DNA of 5,458 nucleotides from NCBI GenBank assembly GCA_021163565.1, contig JAGGTT010000200.1:1-5458 (forward strand). The letters run 5' to 3'. Source of the DNA: Candidatus Tharpella sp. (GTDB taxonomy: Bacteria > Desulfobacterota > Anaeroferrophillalia > Anaeroferrophillales > Tharpellaceae). Both the position numbers and the translations under genes were made by a program. The notes below the pieces were generated by a model. It ran no database searches. It was not told where the DNA came from and worked only from the letters and a program-made list of their open reading frames with translations. Below, piece by piece: positions 1-4,998 of the stretch; positions within the stretch are counted from its first letter, which is position 1; the number at the start of each line of letters is the position of its first letter.

Positions 1-1211
1 ATCTCTTTCAGACGACGGCTGAGTCTGATCAGATTCTGCTGCCGGGGCTGCGGGTCACGGCCCCGGGTGGCATCGAGATCGGCCAAGGCGTGCAGGAGCA
101 ACAGATCGAGATCATCTTCAAGATCGAAAACCAGACGCCGCAAAGCCTTCTCCTTACAGTTATCAAGATTGAGCAGCATACATCGCAGATGGTTTTCAAT
201 AAGCCGCACAATCCGATTCAAAAAACCTTTACCCAAAGCAAAACCTGCCAGAGTCTCACGGGCCAGGTGAGCCGAAAATCGCTCATGACCAAAAAAATGA
301 ATCGTGCCAGTGTCGGGATCGACGGATTTACTTAAAGCTTTCCCGGTATCGTGAAGCAGAGCCGCCCATTTCAAAAGAACTCGAGCAGCAGTAACCGGCT
401 GTTTTAAAGAGAGCGGATTACTCTGACAAAACCCGTCCAGACTGTCAATTACCGCCAGGGTATGATTCAGCACATCAAGATGGTGAAAGTTGTTCTGCCC
501 CAACCCGGCCAGCGGGGCCAATGGCGGCAGAATCTTTTGCAAAGCCCCGACTTCAGCCAGTTCCCTAAGGCCGCGACCGGCCTGATTACCAGCCAGAATA
601 TAGTTCATCTCAACCGTGAAACGCTCCTTGGCAACCCGGTCAAGCCCGTTGCAAGCGGCCTCCATTTCCGCTCGGGTGGCCGCGGTCAGTTCACCGTCAA
701 TCATCAGCATGAAACGCGCCGCCCGGACGATGCGCAAAGGATCATTCTGCATATTTTCCGGCGCCACCGAGATGATTTTCCTCTCTTTAAGGGCTTTAAG
801 CCCTGCATGCGGGTCGTAAAAACTCTGTTCTTTGAGAGCAAATGCCATGGCATTTATCGTAAAATCACGCAGCTTAAGATCACTCTCCAAATCCGGGCCG
901 TTAAGCGCCGCGATATCAATCGTCATTTCCGGTCCCACCAGACGCCGGGCTGAATGTCTCTCGGCGCCATTGCCCATCGTGATAAAACGACCCTTTTCTT
1001 GATTGAAACGCAGAACCGTTGCTTCCCAGAAATCCATCTCCGCGACCGGACAAACAAAATCCAGATCGCTGACCTTACGATCGGAAAAAAGATCCCGTAA
1101 AGCTCCGCCAACCAGATAGAGCGATCGCCCGCTCTCGGCCGCGGCCGCGGTCAGTTTATCCCAGGCCGGGAAATAGATTTTCAACTGCTGCTGAAGGTTG
1201 GAAATTATCAT
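1..1211 (-). CDS. cca: Class II CCA tRNA nucleotidyltransferase / poly(A) polymerase with HD domain, partial (C-terminus missing)
   Basis: The family adds CCA, CC or A to tRNA 3' ends, or A tails to RNA, in the cytoplasm. The frame is open for 403 codons from ATG at 1211 down to base 1. An in-frame TGA lies three codons upstream of this ATG, and AGGTG sits about 10 bases before it, so the start is well fixed. Visible motifs: LVGGALRD (33-40) nucleotidyltransferase loop; SDLDF (48-52) with metal-binding D49 and D51; IDIAALNG (98-105) with D99 as likely third carboxylate; RDFTINAM (115-122), the class II signature; NDPLRIVRAARF (156-167), where templating EDxxR reads NDxxR but D157 and R160 remain. 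An HD phosphohydrolase domain follows: H250, H287-D288 in LLHDTGK, H309 in FFGHE, and D378. Some bacteria divide CC-adding and A-adding between two such proteins, so exact specificity cannot be read here. The gene is divergent from rdgB. Confidence 0.9.
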   Translation of the reverse strand, partial: MIISNLQQQLKIYFPAWDKLTAAAAESGRSLYLVGGALRDLFSDRKVSDLDFVCPVAEMDFWEATVLRFNQEKGRFITMGNGAERHSARRLVGPEMTIDIAALNGPDLESDLKLRDFTINAMAFALKEQSFYDPHAGLKALKERKIISVAPENMQNDPLRIVRAARFMLMIDGELTAATRAEMEAACNGLDRVAKERFTVEMNYILAGNQAGRGLRELAEVGALQKILPPLAPLAGLGQNNFHHLDVLNHTLAVIDSLDGFCQSNPLSLKQPVTAARVLLKWAALLHDTGKALSKSVDPDTGTIHFFGHERFSAHLARETLAGFALGKGFLNRIVRLIENHLRCMLLNLDNCKEKALRRLVFDLEDDLDLLLLHALADLDATRGRDPQPRQQNLIRLSRRLKE

Positions 1212-1266
1212 AAGTTGTCATCACCTGAAGTAATTAAATTGAATTTCCCGCTGAGCCACAATTTCT

Positions 1267-1296
1267 ACTATAGTCTAATACGGATACTGCCCGCAA
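1267..1296 (-). promoter_or_regulatory. Candidate sigma-70 promoter for the leftward CCA/poly(A) polymerase gene
   Basis: Read on the minus strand, TTGCGG (1296-1291) is followed after 18 bases by TATAGT (1272-1267), which matches the -10 consensus at 5 of 6 positions. The -35 matches only 3 of 6. Transcription would begin near 1260 and give a leader of about 50 bases before the ATG at 1211. Inferred from sequence pattern only. Confidence 0.45.
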
Positions 1297-1322
1297 ATAA
1301 GTGCTTTTATCAGAACATTTTA

Positions 1323-1337
1323 TTGTTTTAAAAACAA
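1323..1337. repeat. 15-bp perfect palindrome in the divergent intergenic region
   Basis: TTGTTTT-A-AAAACAA is a perfect inverted repeat with a single central base, lying between the divergent nucleotidyltransferase and rdgB genes, upstream of both candidate promoters. It could be an operator for a dimeric regulator. The surroundings are strongly A+T-rich, so chance is a real alternative. No terminator role is likely: it is far from both gene ends and has no G+C stem. Confidence 0.3.
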
Positions 1338-1372
1338 GAAAATAATCTGTAAGTCACTAAAAAACTATTCAT

Positions 1373-1401
1373 TTGTCAATCAGAATGTTATGCTTTGATA
1401 T
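1373..1401 (+). promoter_or_regulatory. rdgB: Weak candidate promoter for rdgB
   Basis: TTGTCA (1373-1378, 5 of 6 matches to the -35 consensus) is followed after 17 bases by TGATAT (1396-1401, 3 of 6). The start would lie near 1408, about 38 bases before the rdgB ATG. An alternative -10, TTTGAT at 1394-1399, has a short 15-base spacer. Pattern match only. Confidence 0.3.
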
Positions 1402-1445
1402 TCAAGCTTCAGAATAAATATGATTTTTTTAGGTAATTCCTGATC

Positions 1446-2048
1446 ATGATTGAAATTAATACCCGCCTGGTTATGGCAACTACCAACCGGGGCAAACTTA
1501 AAGAGCTTAAGACTCTGTTTAAAGATGATAAAATTGAACTTGCAACTCTGCGGGACTTCCCCGACTTGACGATGCCGGAGGAAACCGGACTGACATTTGC
1601 TGAAAATGCGCAGCTTAAGGCCAGGGCTGTGGTCGAGGCTACCGGGTGCTGGACCTTAAGTGATGATTCCGGGCTTTTAGTCGATATCTTAAATGGAGCC
1701 CCCGGGGTTTATTCGGCCCGCTATGCCGGGCCGCAGGCCAGTGACAGTGAAAATAATCGTAAACTGTTGCAGGTATTAACAAATACCCCTGACGATAAAC
1801 GCCAGGCCGCCTTTGTCTGTGTACTCGTCCTCGCTTCACCGACACATGATGAGTATCTCTTTACCGGCGAATGCCGGGGCCGCATTGCCAGGACAGCCGC
1901 CGGTTCACAAGGTTTCGGTTACGATCCGATTTTCCTGCCGGCCCCGGATTACAGTCGCAGCATGGCGCAACTAACTCCTGAGGAGAAGAGCGAAATCAGT
2001 CATCGCGGACAGGCGCTCCGCCAACTGAAACTCGGGCTTAACCCTTGA
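1446..2048 (+). CDS. rdgB: RdgB/HAM1-family non-canonical purine NTP pyrophosphatase (ITP/XTP/dITP)
   Basis: The enzyme hydrolyses dITP, ITP and XTP to monophosphate plus pyrophosphate, keeping deaminated purines out of DNA and RNA; it acts as a cytoplasmic dimer. The 200-residue length is typical of the family (about 197 in E. coli). Motifs run in order: ATTNRGKLKEL (11-21) with the substrate-binding N and K; ETGLTFAENAQLKAR (46-60); LSDDSGLLVD (71-80) with the catalytic Asp pair D73/D74; GAPGVYSARYAG (84-95); GFGYDPIF (156-163) for base and triphosphate contacts; and SHRGQAL (185-191). ATG 1446 has AGGTAA about 10 bases upstream. It gives a few residues more than many homologues, and M10 is an alternative start placed directly before ATTN. 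No clear terminator follows, so read-through into the rho leader is possible. Confidence 0.97.
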   Translation: MIEINTRLVMATTNRGKLKELKTLFKDDKIELATLRDFPDLTMPEETGLTFAENAQLKARAVVEATGCWTLSDDSGLLVDILNGAPGVYSARYAGPQASDSENNRKLLQVLTNTPDDKRQAAFVCVLVLASPTHDEYLFTGECRGRIARTAAGSQGFGYDPIFLPAPDYSRSMAQLTPEEKSEISHRGQALRQLKLGLNP

Positions 2049-2066
2049 GCACGCTGTAAAAAAGTG

Positions 2067-2095
2067 TTGACAAGTGCCAGTGAAATCTCTATATG
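2067..2095 (+). promoter_or_regulatory. Near-consensus sigma-70 promoter upstream of rho
   Basis: A perfect TTGACA (2067-2072) is followed after exactly 17 bases by TATATG (2090-2095), whose first four bases match the -10 consensus. It begins 19 bases after the rdgB stop codon. The transcript would start near 2102, giving rho an untranslated leader of about 400 bases. A separate small RNA driven from here cannot be excluded. This is the best promoter match in the window. Confidence 0.65.
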
Positions 2096-2229
2096 CCTCA
2101 TGAAAGTCCGCCTAATCACATTATCTCCTAAGGCGTTTCCTCGATTTTAAATAGCTTTTACCCTCTTAAATTTATAAAAACAGCTCTGGTCAGCCATTCA
2201 TTCAATTTATCAATTTCCGATTATAAGGT

Positions 2230-2300
2230 CGTATTTATCTGACCCAACCAACTCCTGACCCCTATCGAGACTACTCTATCGCAATCTGCAATTCATAAAT
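2230..2300 (+). promoter_or_regulatory. C-rich, G-poor rut-like stretch in the rho leader
   Basis: Within 2241-2292 there are about 20 C and 6 G, with repeated CC, CCC and CCCC runs (GACCCAACC, CTCCTGACCCC) and no convincing hairpin. Such C-over-G bubbles are characteristic of Rho utilisation sites. In E. coli, rho is autoregulated by Rho-dependent attenuation in its own leader, so the same could happen here. This is inference from composition and context. Confidence 0.35.
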
Positions 2301-2305
2301 AGTAA

Positions 2306-2333
2306 CTGACGAACAAGAAACCATTTTGATACT
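2306..2333 (+). promoter_or_regulatory. Possible second rho promoter adjoining the structured leader
   Basis: CTGACG (2306-2311) and GATACT (2328-2333) are separated by 16 bases; each matches consensus at 4 of 6. Transcription would start near 2340, almost at the foot of the outer helix of the structured RNA (2338-2345). An overlapping TATAAA at 2333-2338 has no well-placed -35. Weak by sequence but suggestive by position. Confidence 0.3.
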
Positions 2334-2337
2334 ATAA

Positions 2338-2465
2338 AAACCAGTATCTATCTCTTCTTTGGGGGTGACCCGGCAGATTTGCGGTGCCGGCTTTCAGCCC
2401 GGCAACACTCATTATGAGGACTTCCAGTCTCCCCGAAGAACAGACCTTAAACTAAACACTGGTTT
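2338..2465 (+). ncRNA. Structured RNA element in the rho 5' leader with two mutually exclusive helices (unassigned)
   Basis: Helices readable by eye: outer P1 AAACCAGT (2338-2345) with ACTGGTTT (2458-2465), 8 bp; P2 TTCTTTGGGG (2355-2364) with CCCCGAAGAA (2431-2440), 10 continuous pairs including one G-U. Inside P2, TGCCGG (2385-2390) pairs perfectly with CCGGCA at 2370-2375 (9-base loop) or with an identical CCGGCA at 2399-2404 (8-base loop), but not both. Small hairpins follow: CTCA/TGAG (2408-2411 and 2415-2418) and GACT/AGTC (2419-2422 and 2426-2429). GAC (2367-2369) could instead pair with GTC (2427-2429). The element ends 43 bases before the rho ATG. I do not recognise a known riboswitch or protein-leader class. 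A role in controlling rho is inferred from location. Confidence 0.6.
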
Positions 2466-2482
2466 ATTTATAAGAAAAAATT

Positions 2483-2512
2483 ATGCTCTATAACTTGAAG
2501 GAAAATGTATGA
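2483..2512 (+). CDS. Possible 9-codon upstream ORF overlapping the rho start
   Basis: ATG at 2483 opens a short frame encoding MLYNLKENV. Its TGA (2510-2512) overlaps the rho ATG (2509-2511) as ATGA, the usual arrangement for translational coupling. No clear Shine-Dalgarno sequence precedes it, only an A-rich tract. The rho Shine-Dalgarno lies inside it. It may be accidental. Confidence 0.15.
   Translation: MLYNLKENV
2497..2502 (+). promoter_or_regulatory. rho: rho ribosome binding site
   Basis: GAAGGA lies 6 bases before ATG 2509, within a normal spacing range. It separates this start from the out-of-frame ATG at 2505. It is outside all helices of the leader element, so any control of translation would need longer-range pairing. 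Confidence 0.75.
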
Positions 2513-3756
2513 ATCTGTCTGACTTAAAAAGTAAAAAAATCTCTGAACTAACTGAACTGGGTCGCGAAATGCAGGTTGAAGGGGCAGCTGGAATGCGGCG
2601 CCAGGATCTGATATTTGCCATATTACGAGCCCATGTCAACAAAAATGGTGCGATTTTCGGCGAAGGCGTATTAGAAACCCTGCCGGATGGTTTTGGTTTC
2701 TTGCGGGCCCCGGATTTCAACTATCTCTCCGGGCCGGACGATATCTACGTCTCACCATCGCAGATCAGACGTTTCAACCTGCGCACCGGGGATACGATAG
2801 CCGGACAGATTCGGGCTCCGAAAGAGGGAGAACGCTATTTCGCCCTGCTCAAGGTCGCCGAAGTCAACCATGAATCGCCGGAAACCTCTCGCGAAAAAAT
2901 TCTTTTCGACAACCTGACCCCGATCTTTCCGGATGAGTGTTTCAAGCTGGAACTTGAACCTGACAGCTATGCCGTCCGGGTTATGGATATGATGGCGCCG
3001 ATCGGCAAAGGCCAGCGGGGTTTGATTGTGGCCCCGCCCCGCACCGGTAAAACTGTGCTTTTGAAACAGATTGCCAACAGCCTGACCGCGAATCACCCAG
3101 ATATAACTTTGATCGTGCTTCTGATCGATGAACGGCCCGAAGAAGTTACCGATATGAAACGCTCAGTCCGGGGTGAAGTGGTTTCCTCCACTTTCGATGA
3201 GCCGCCGCAACGTCATATTCAGGTGGCGGAAATGGTGGTGGAAAAAGCTAAGCGTCTGGTTGAACATAAGCAGGATGTCGTCATCCTTTTAGACAGTATT
3301 ACTCGTCTGGCCCGGGCCTACAATACCGTAATCCCGGCCAGTGGCAAGGTTCTCTCCGGCGGAGTTGACTCAAATGCCCTGCACAAACCGAAGCGTTTTT
3401 TCGGGGCCGCCCGGAATATTGAAGACGGTGGTTCTCTAACCATCATCTCGACGGCGCTGATCGATACCGGCAGCCGCATGGATGAGGTTATCTTTGAAGA
3501 GTTCAAGGGTACCGGCAATATGGAACTGCACCTCGACCGCCGTCTGGCTGACAAACGGACCTTCCCGGCGATTGATATCATTCGCTCCGGAACCCGGCGT
3601 GAAGATCTCCTGATAAATCCCCAGGATCTCCAGCGGATCTGGATTTTAAGAAAGTTCCTCCAACCCATGAGTGTGGTCGAAGGAATGGAGTTTCTGCTTG
3701 AGAAGATGAAGGGCACCAAGAATAATGCTGAGTTCCTGGATTCGATGAACAGCTGA
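2509..3756 (+). CDS. rho: Transcription termination factor Rho
   Basis: Rho is a hexameric RNA-dependent ATPase and helicase that loads on C-rich nascent RNA and releases RNA polymerase. The 415-residue product is close to E. coli Rho (419) and recognisable end to end. Residues 1-47 form the helical Rho N-terminal lid; the cold-shock-like RNA-binding fold follows with [16 protein letters not shown] (51-66) and [16 protein letters not shown] (80-95). The ATPase core has P-loop APPRTGKT (175-182), [10 protein letters not shown] (204-213), Walker B VVILLDS (257-263), Q-loop region [12 protein letters not shown] (279-290), R-loop TGSRMDE (320-326) and RSGTR (359-363). The Walker A reads PPRTGKT where E. 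coli has PPKAGKT. There is no long N-terminal insertion. All key motifs appear intact. Its unusually long leader (from 2049) suggests post-transcriptional control; autoregulation is known in E. coli but only inferred here. Confidence 0.99.
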   Translation: MNLSDLKSKKISELTELGREMQVEGAAGMRRQDLIFAILRAHVNKNGAIFGEGVLETLPDGFGFLRAPDFNYLSGPDDIYVSPSQIRRFNLRTGDTIAGQIRAPKEGERYFALLKVAEVNHESPETSREKILFDNLTPIFPDECFKLELEPDSYAVRVMDMMAPIGKGQRGLIVAPPRTGKTVLLKQIANSLTANHPDITLIVLLIDERPEEVTDMKRSVRGEVVSSTFDEPPQRHIQVAEMVVEKAKRLVEHKQDVVILLDSITRLARAYNTVIPASGKVLSGGVDSNALHKPKRFFGAARNIEDGGSLTIISTALIDTGSRMDEVIFEEFKGTGNMELHLDRRLADKRTFPAIDIIRSGTRREDLLINPQDLQRIWILRKFLQPMSVVEGMEFLLEKMKGTKNNAEFLDSMNS

Positions 3757-3772
3757 GGATTTACATAAAAAA

Positions 3773-3913
3773 GGGTGTCTTGAAAAATCAGAATTTTTGT
3801 TCAAGTGCAAGGCAGGTGAAGATTTTAACCACAGGAATACATAGAGTATTTCGAGGATTAAAATCTGAAGCTAACGCAGTAATTGGATAAAAAGGCTATT
3901 TTTCGAGGTACCC
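3773..3913. repeat. 141-bp inverted-repeat element between rho and rpmE (MITE-like or structured RNA)
   Basis: The ends are imperfect terminal inverted repeats of 16 bp: GGGTGTCTTGAAAAAT (3773-3788) against ATTTTTCGAGGTACCC (3898-3913), matching at 13 of 16. In the flanks, TTACATA (3761-3767) and TATGTAA (3915-3921) extend the symmetry perfectly by 7 bp. A central hairpin has an outer stem GATTTTAA/TTAAAATC (3821-3828 and 3858-3865) and a 7-bp inner stem (3834-3840 and 3846-3852, one G-U) with loop ATAGA. A smaller hairpin uses CTTGAA/TTCAAG (3779-3784 and 3800-3805). No ORF of useful size and no transposase are present. The architecture fits a non-autonomous mobile element or dispersed REP-like repeat. 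It starts 17 bases after the rho stop and may also act as the rho 3' end, although no G+C stem with a U-tract is seen. Copy number in the genome is unknown. Confidence 0.55.
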
Positions 3914-3938
3914 ATATGTAAGGAAATTACGAATTTTG

Positions 3939-3968
3939 TTGACATTTACACCCATGAAGATGTAGATG
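3939..3968 (+). promoter_or_regulatory. Candidate promoter for the rpmE-thyX-prfA group
   Basis: A perfect -35, TTGACA (3939-3944), is followed after 18 bases by TAGATG (3963-3968). That -10 is weak (3 of 6) but is preceded by TG as an extended -10 (TGTAGATG). Transcription would start near 3974. Placed just after the inverted-repeat element, it would let rpmE and downstream genes be transcribed apart from rho. Confidence 0.5.
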
Positions 3969-4017
3969 GCGCGTTTCGCCCACCTGCGGGTTTTAAAATA
4001 TACTGGAGGTTTTAAAA
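3968..4017 (+). promoter_or_regulatory. rpmE: rpmE leader hairpins; Shine-Dalgarno sequence displayed in an A/U hairpin loop
   Basis: GGTTTTAAAA occurs twice (3989-3998 and 4008-4017). TTTTAAAA is self-complementary, so the two copies can form an 8-bp A/U stem whose 11-base loop holds GGAGG (4005-4009). Unfolded, this Shine-Dalgarno is 14 bases from ATG 4024, which is too far for efficient initiation; folding would change the effective distance. Upstream, GGCG/CGCC (3968-3971 and 3977-3980) forms a small hairpin near the predicted transcript start, which may fall within it. Autoregulation by a ribosomal protein is a plausible but unproved reading. Confidence 0.4.
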
Positions 4018-4023
4018 AGAGTC

Positions 4024-4221
4024 ATGAGAGAAGGTATACATCCTGAATATGTAAAATGTGAAGTTGTCTGCGGCTGCGGTTTCAACTATGAGACCCGCTC
4101 GACTAAACCGACAATCAAGGTTGAAGTCTGTTCCCAATGCCACCCGTTCTACACCGGCAAACAGAAATTTGTTGATTCAGCCGGTCGGATTGAGAAATTC
4201 CGTCGTAAATACCAAAAGTAG
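4024..4221 (+). CDS. rpmE: 50S ribosomal protein L31, zinc-binding (C+) type
   Basis: L31 binds the central protuberance of the 50S subunit and helps bridge it to the 30S head. The 65-residue product begins MREGIHPEY, the family's standard N-terminus, which fixes the start at ATG 4024 despite a distant Shine-Dalgarno (GGAGG at 4005-4009). The zinc ribbon is complete: C16 and C18 in CGC, C36 and C39 in [14 protein letters not shown], so this is the zinc-containing paralogue rather than the zinc-free form expressed in zinc starvation. C12 is an additional cysteine not in the usual four. The C-terminal [10 protein letters not shown] is typical. It sits downstream of rho, as in many deltaproteobacteria, and is followed after 14 bases by thyX. 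Confidence 0.98.
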   Translation: MREGIHPEYVKCEVVCGCGFNYETRSTKPTIKVEVCSQCHPFYTGKQKFVDSAGRIEKFRRKYQK

Positions 4222-4235
4222 ACGGTTTTTAAGCT

Positions 4236-4949
4236 TTGTTTGTCTCCCTGCTGACCTATACCCCGGAAGCCGAGCGAGTAGTAGCGACTGCGGCCCGGCT
4301 CTGTTATGCTGATGTCGATTGTCAAACCCTGACCGAGCGTTCCAATCCGAAAGATGACCGGCAGATGATCGATAAGGTCTTACGTATCGGTCATCACGGG
4401 GTTTTGGAACATGCGGTTTTCAGTTTCACGGCAGAAGGCATTTCGCGGGCTTTGACGCATCAACTGGTGCGCCATCGATTAGCTTCATTCGCACAGCAGA
4501 GCCAACGCTATGTTGCGTTCGATGGTGGTTTTGCGTATGAAACACCACCATCAATTGCGGCTCAGCCTGAACTTGCGTCCCGCTATAATGATGAGATGCA
4601 GCGGATTGCCGCTCTTTACGCAGACTTACGTCAATCCGGAATTGCGGCTGAAGATGCCCGTTTCATTCTCCCTAACGCTTCCCATTCACGCCTCATAATG
4701 ACGATGAACGCGCGCGAATTACGGCACTTTTTCCGTTTGCGCTGCTGTCGACGAGCTCAGTGGGAAATCCGCAAACTGGCAATCGGCATACTGGTTGAAG
4801 TCTTAAAAGTAGCACCGGCACTCTTTAAGGATGCCGGTCCCGGATGTCTTGCCGGCACCTGCCCTGAAGGCGCGATGAGTTGCGGGGACGCGGCTGAAGT
4901 TCGACGTGAATTTGCTGAAATAGCCCGGATTCCGGCTGAAAAGAACTGA
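4236..4949 (+). CDS. thyX: Flavin-dependent thymidylate synthase ThyX
   Basis: ThyX makes dTMP from dUMP using methylene-tetrahydrofolate, FAD and NADPH; it is an FAD-containing homotetramer and unrelated to ThyA. The product has 237 residues. Signature RHRLASFAQQSQRY (79-92) matches RHR-x(2)-S-x(4)-S-x-R, with FAD and dUMP contacts; HHGVLEHAVFSFTAEGISRA (53-72) and DARFILPNASHSRL (140-153) with NARELRHFFRLR (158-169) are the other conserved blocks. The tail GPGCLAGTCPEGAMSCG (201-217) has C204, C209 and C216. The start is TTG at 4236: an in-frame TAA at 4230-4232 excludes anything upstream, and FVSLLTYTPEAE fits the family's first strand. No clear Shine-Dalgarno is present, so coupling to rpmE, whose stop is 14 bases upstream, is likely. 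Its position inside a translation cluster is unusual; many relatives have other genes between rpmE and prfA. Confidence 0.97.
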   Translation: MFVSLLTYTPEAERVVATAARLCYADVDCQTLTERSNPKDDRQMIDKVLRIGHHGVLEHAVFSFTAEGISRALTHQLVRHRLASFAQQSQRYVAFDGGFAYETPPSIAAQPELASRYNDEMQRIAALYADLRQSGIAAEDARFILPNASHSRLIMTMNARELRHFFRLRCCRRAQWEIRKLAIGILVEVLKVAPALFKDAGPGCLAGTCPEGAMSCGDAAEVRREFAEIARIPAEKN

Positions 4950-4998
4950 CATTTCTCCCGCTTTTCACCACCCATCTCAAAAAATAGTTGCATAAATT

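Noticed and set aside
462..953. 163-codon plus-strand open frame
   Set aside because: It lies wholly antisense to the nucleotidyltransferase gene, whose minus-strand frame has all family motifs. The product has no recognisable domain.
2028..2050. Possible hairpin terminator at the end of rdgB (GGG...CCC)
   Set aside because: The stem is short and imperfect, overlaps the stop codon and has no following U-tract.
2100..2150. 16-codon ORF (ATG at 2100) as a rho leader peptide
   Set aside because: Its ATG lies at the predicted transcript start and has no ribosome binding site.
2398..2406. CCCGGCAAC resembling part of the SAM-I or SAM-IV riboswitch core
   Set aside because: The remaining conserved blocks of those riboswitches, including the kink-turn and the downstream GGUGC region, are not found, and rho is not a methionine-pathway gene.
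2049..2508. tRNA or other standard RNA gene behind the strong promoter at 2067
   Set aside because: No cloverleaf, GTTC-type T-loop or CCA end was found in this stretch by eye on either strand.
3318..3719. 133-codon minus-strand open frame
   Set aside because: Antisense shadow of the highly conserved rho ATPase core; arginine- and serine-rich composition is typical of a shadow frame.
3779..3805. Intrinsic terminator of rho
   Set aside because: The CTTGAA/TTCAAG hairpin is A+T-rich and is not followed by a U-tract; it is better explained as part of the inverted-repeat element.
4058..4312. 84-codon plus-strand frame overlapping rpmE and thyX
   Set aside because: It runs out of frame through two certain genes and shows no family motif.
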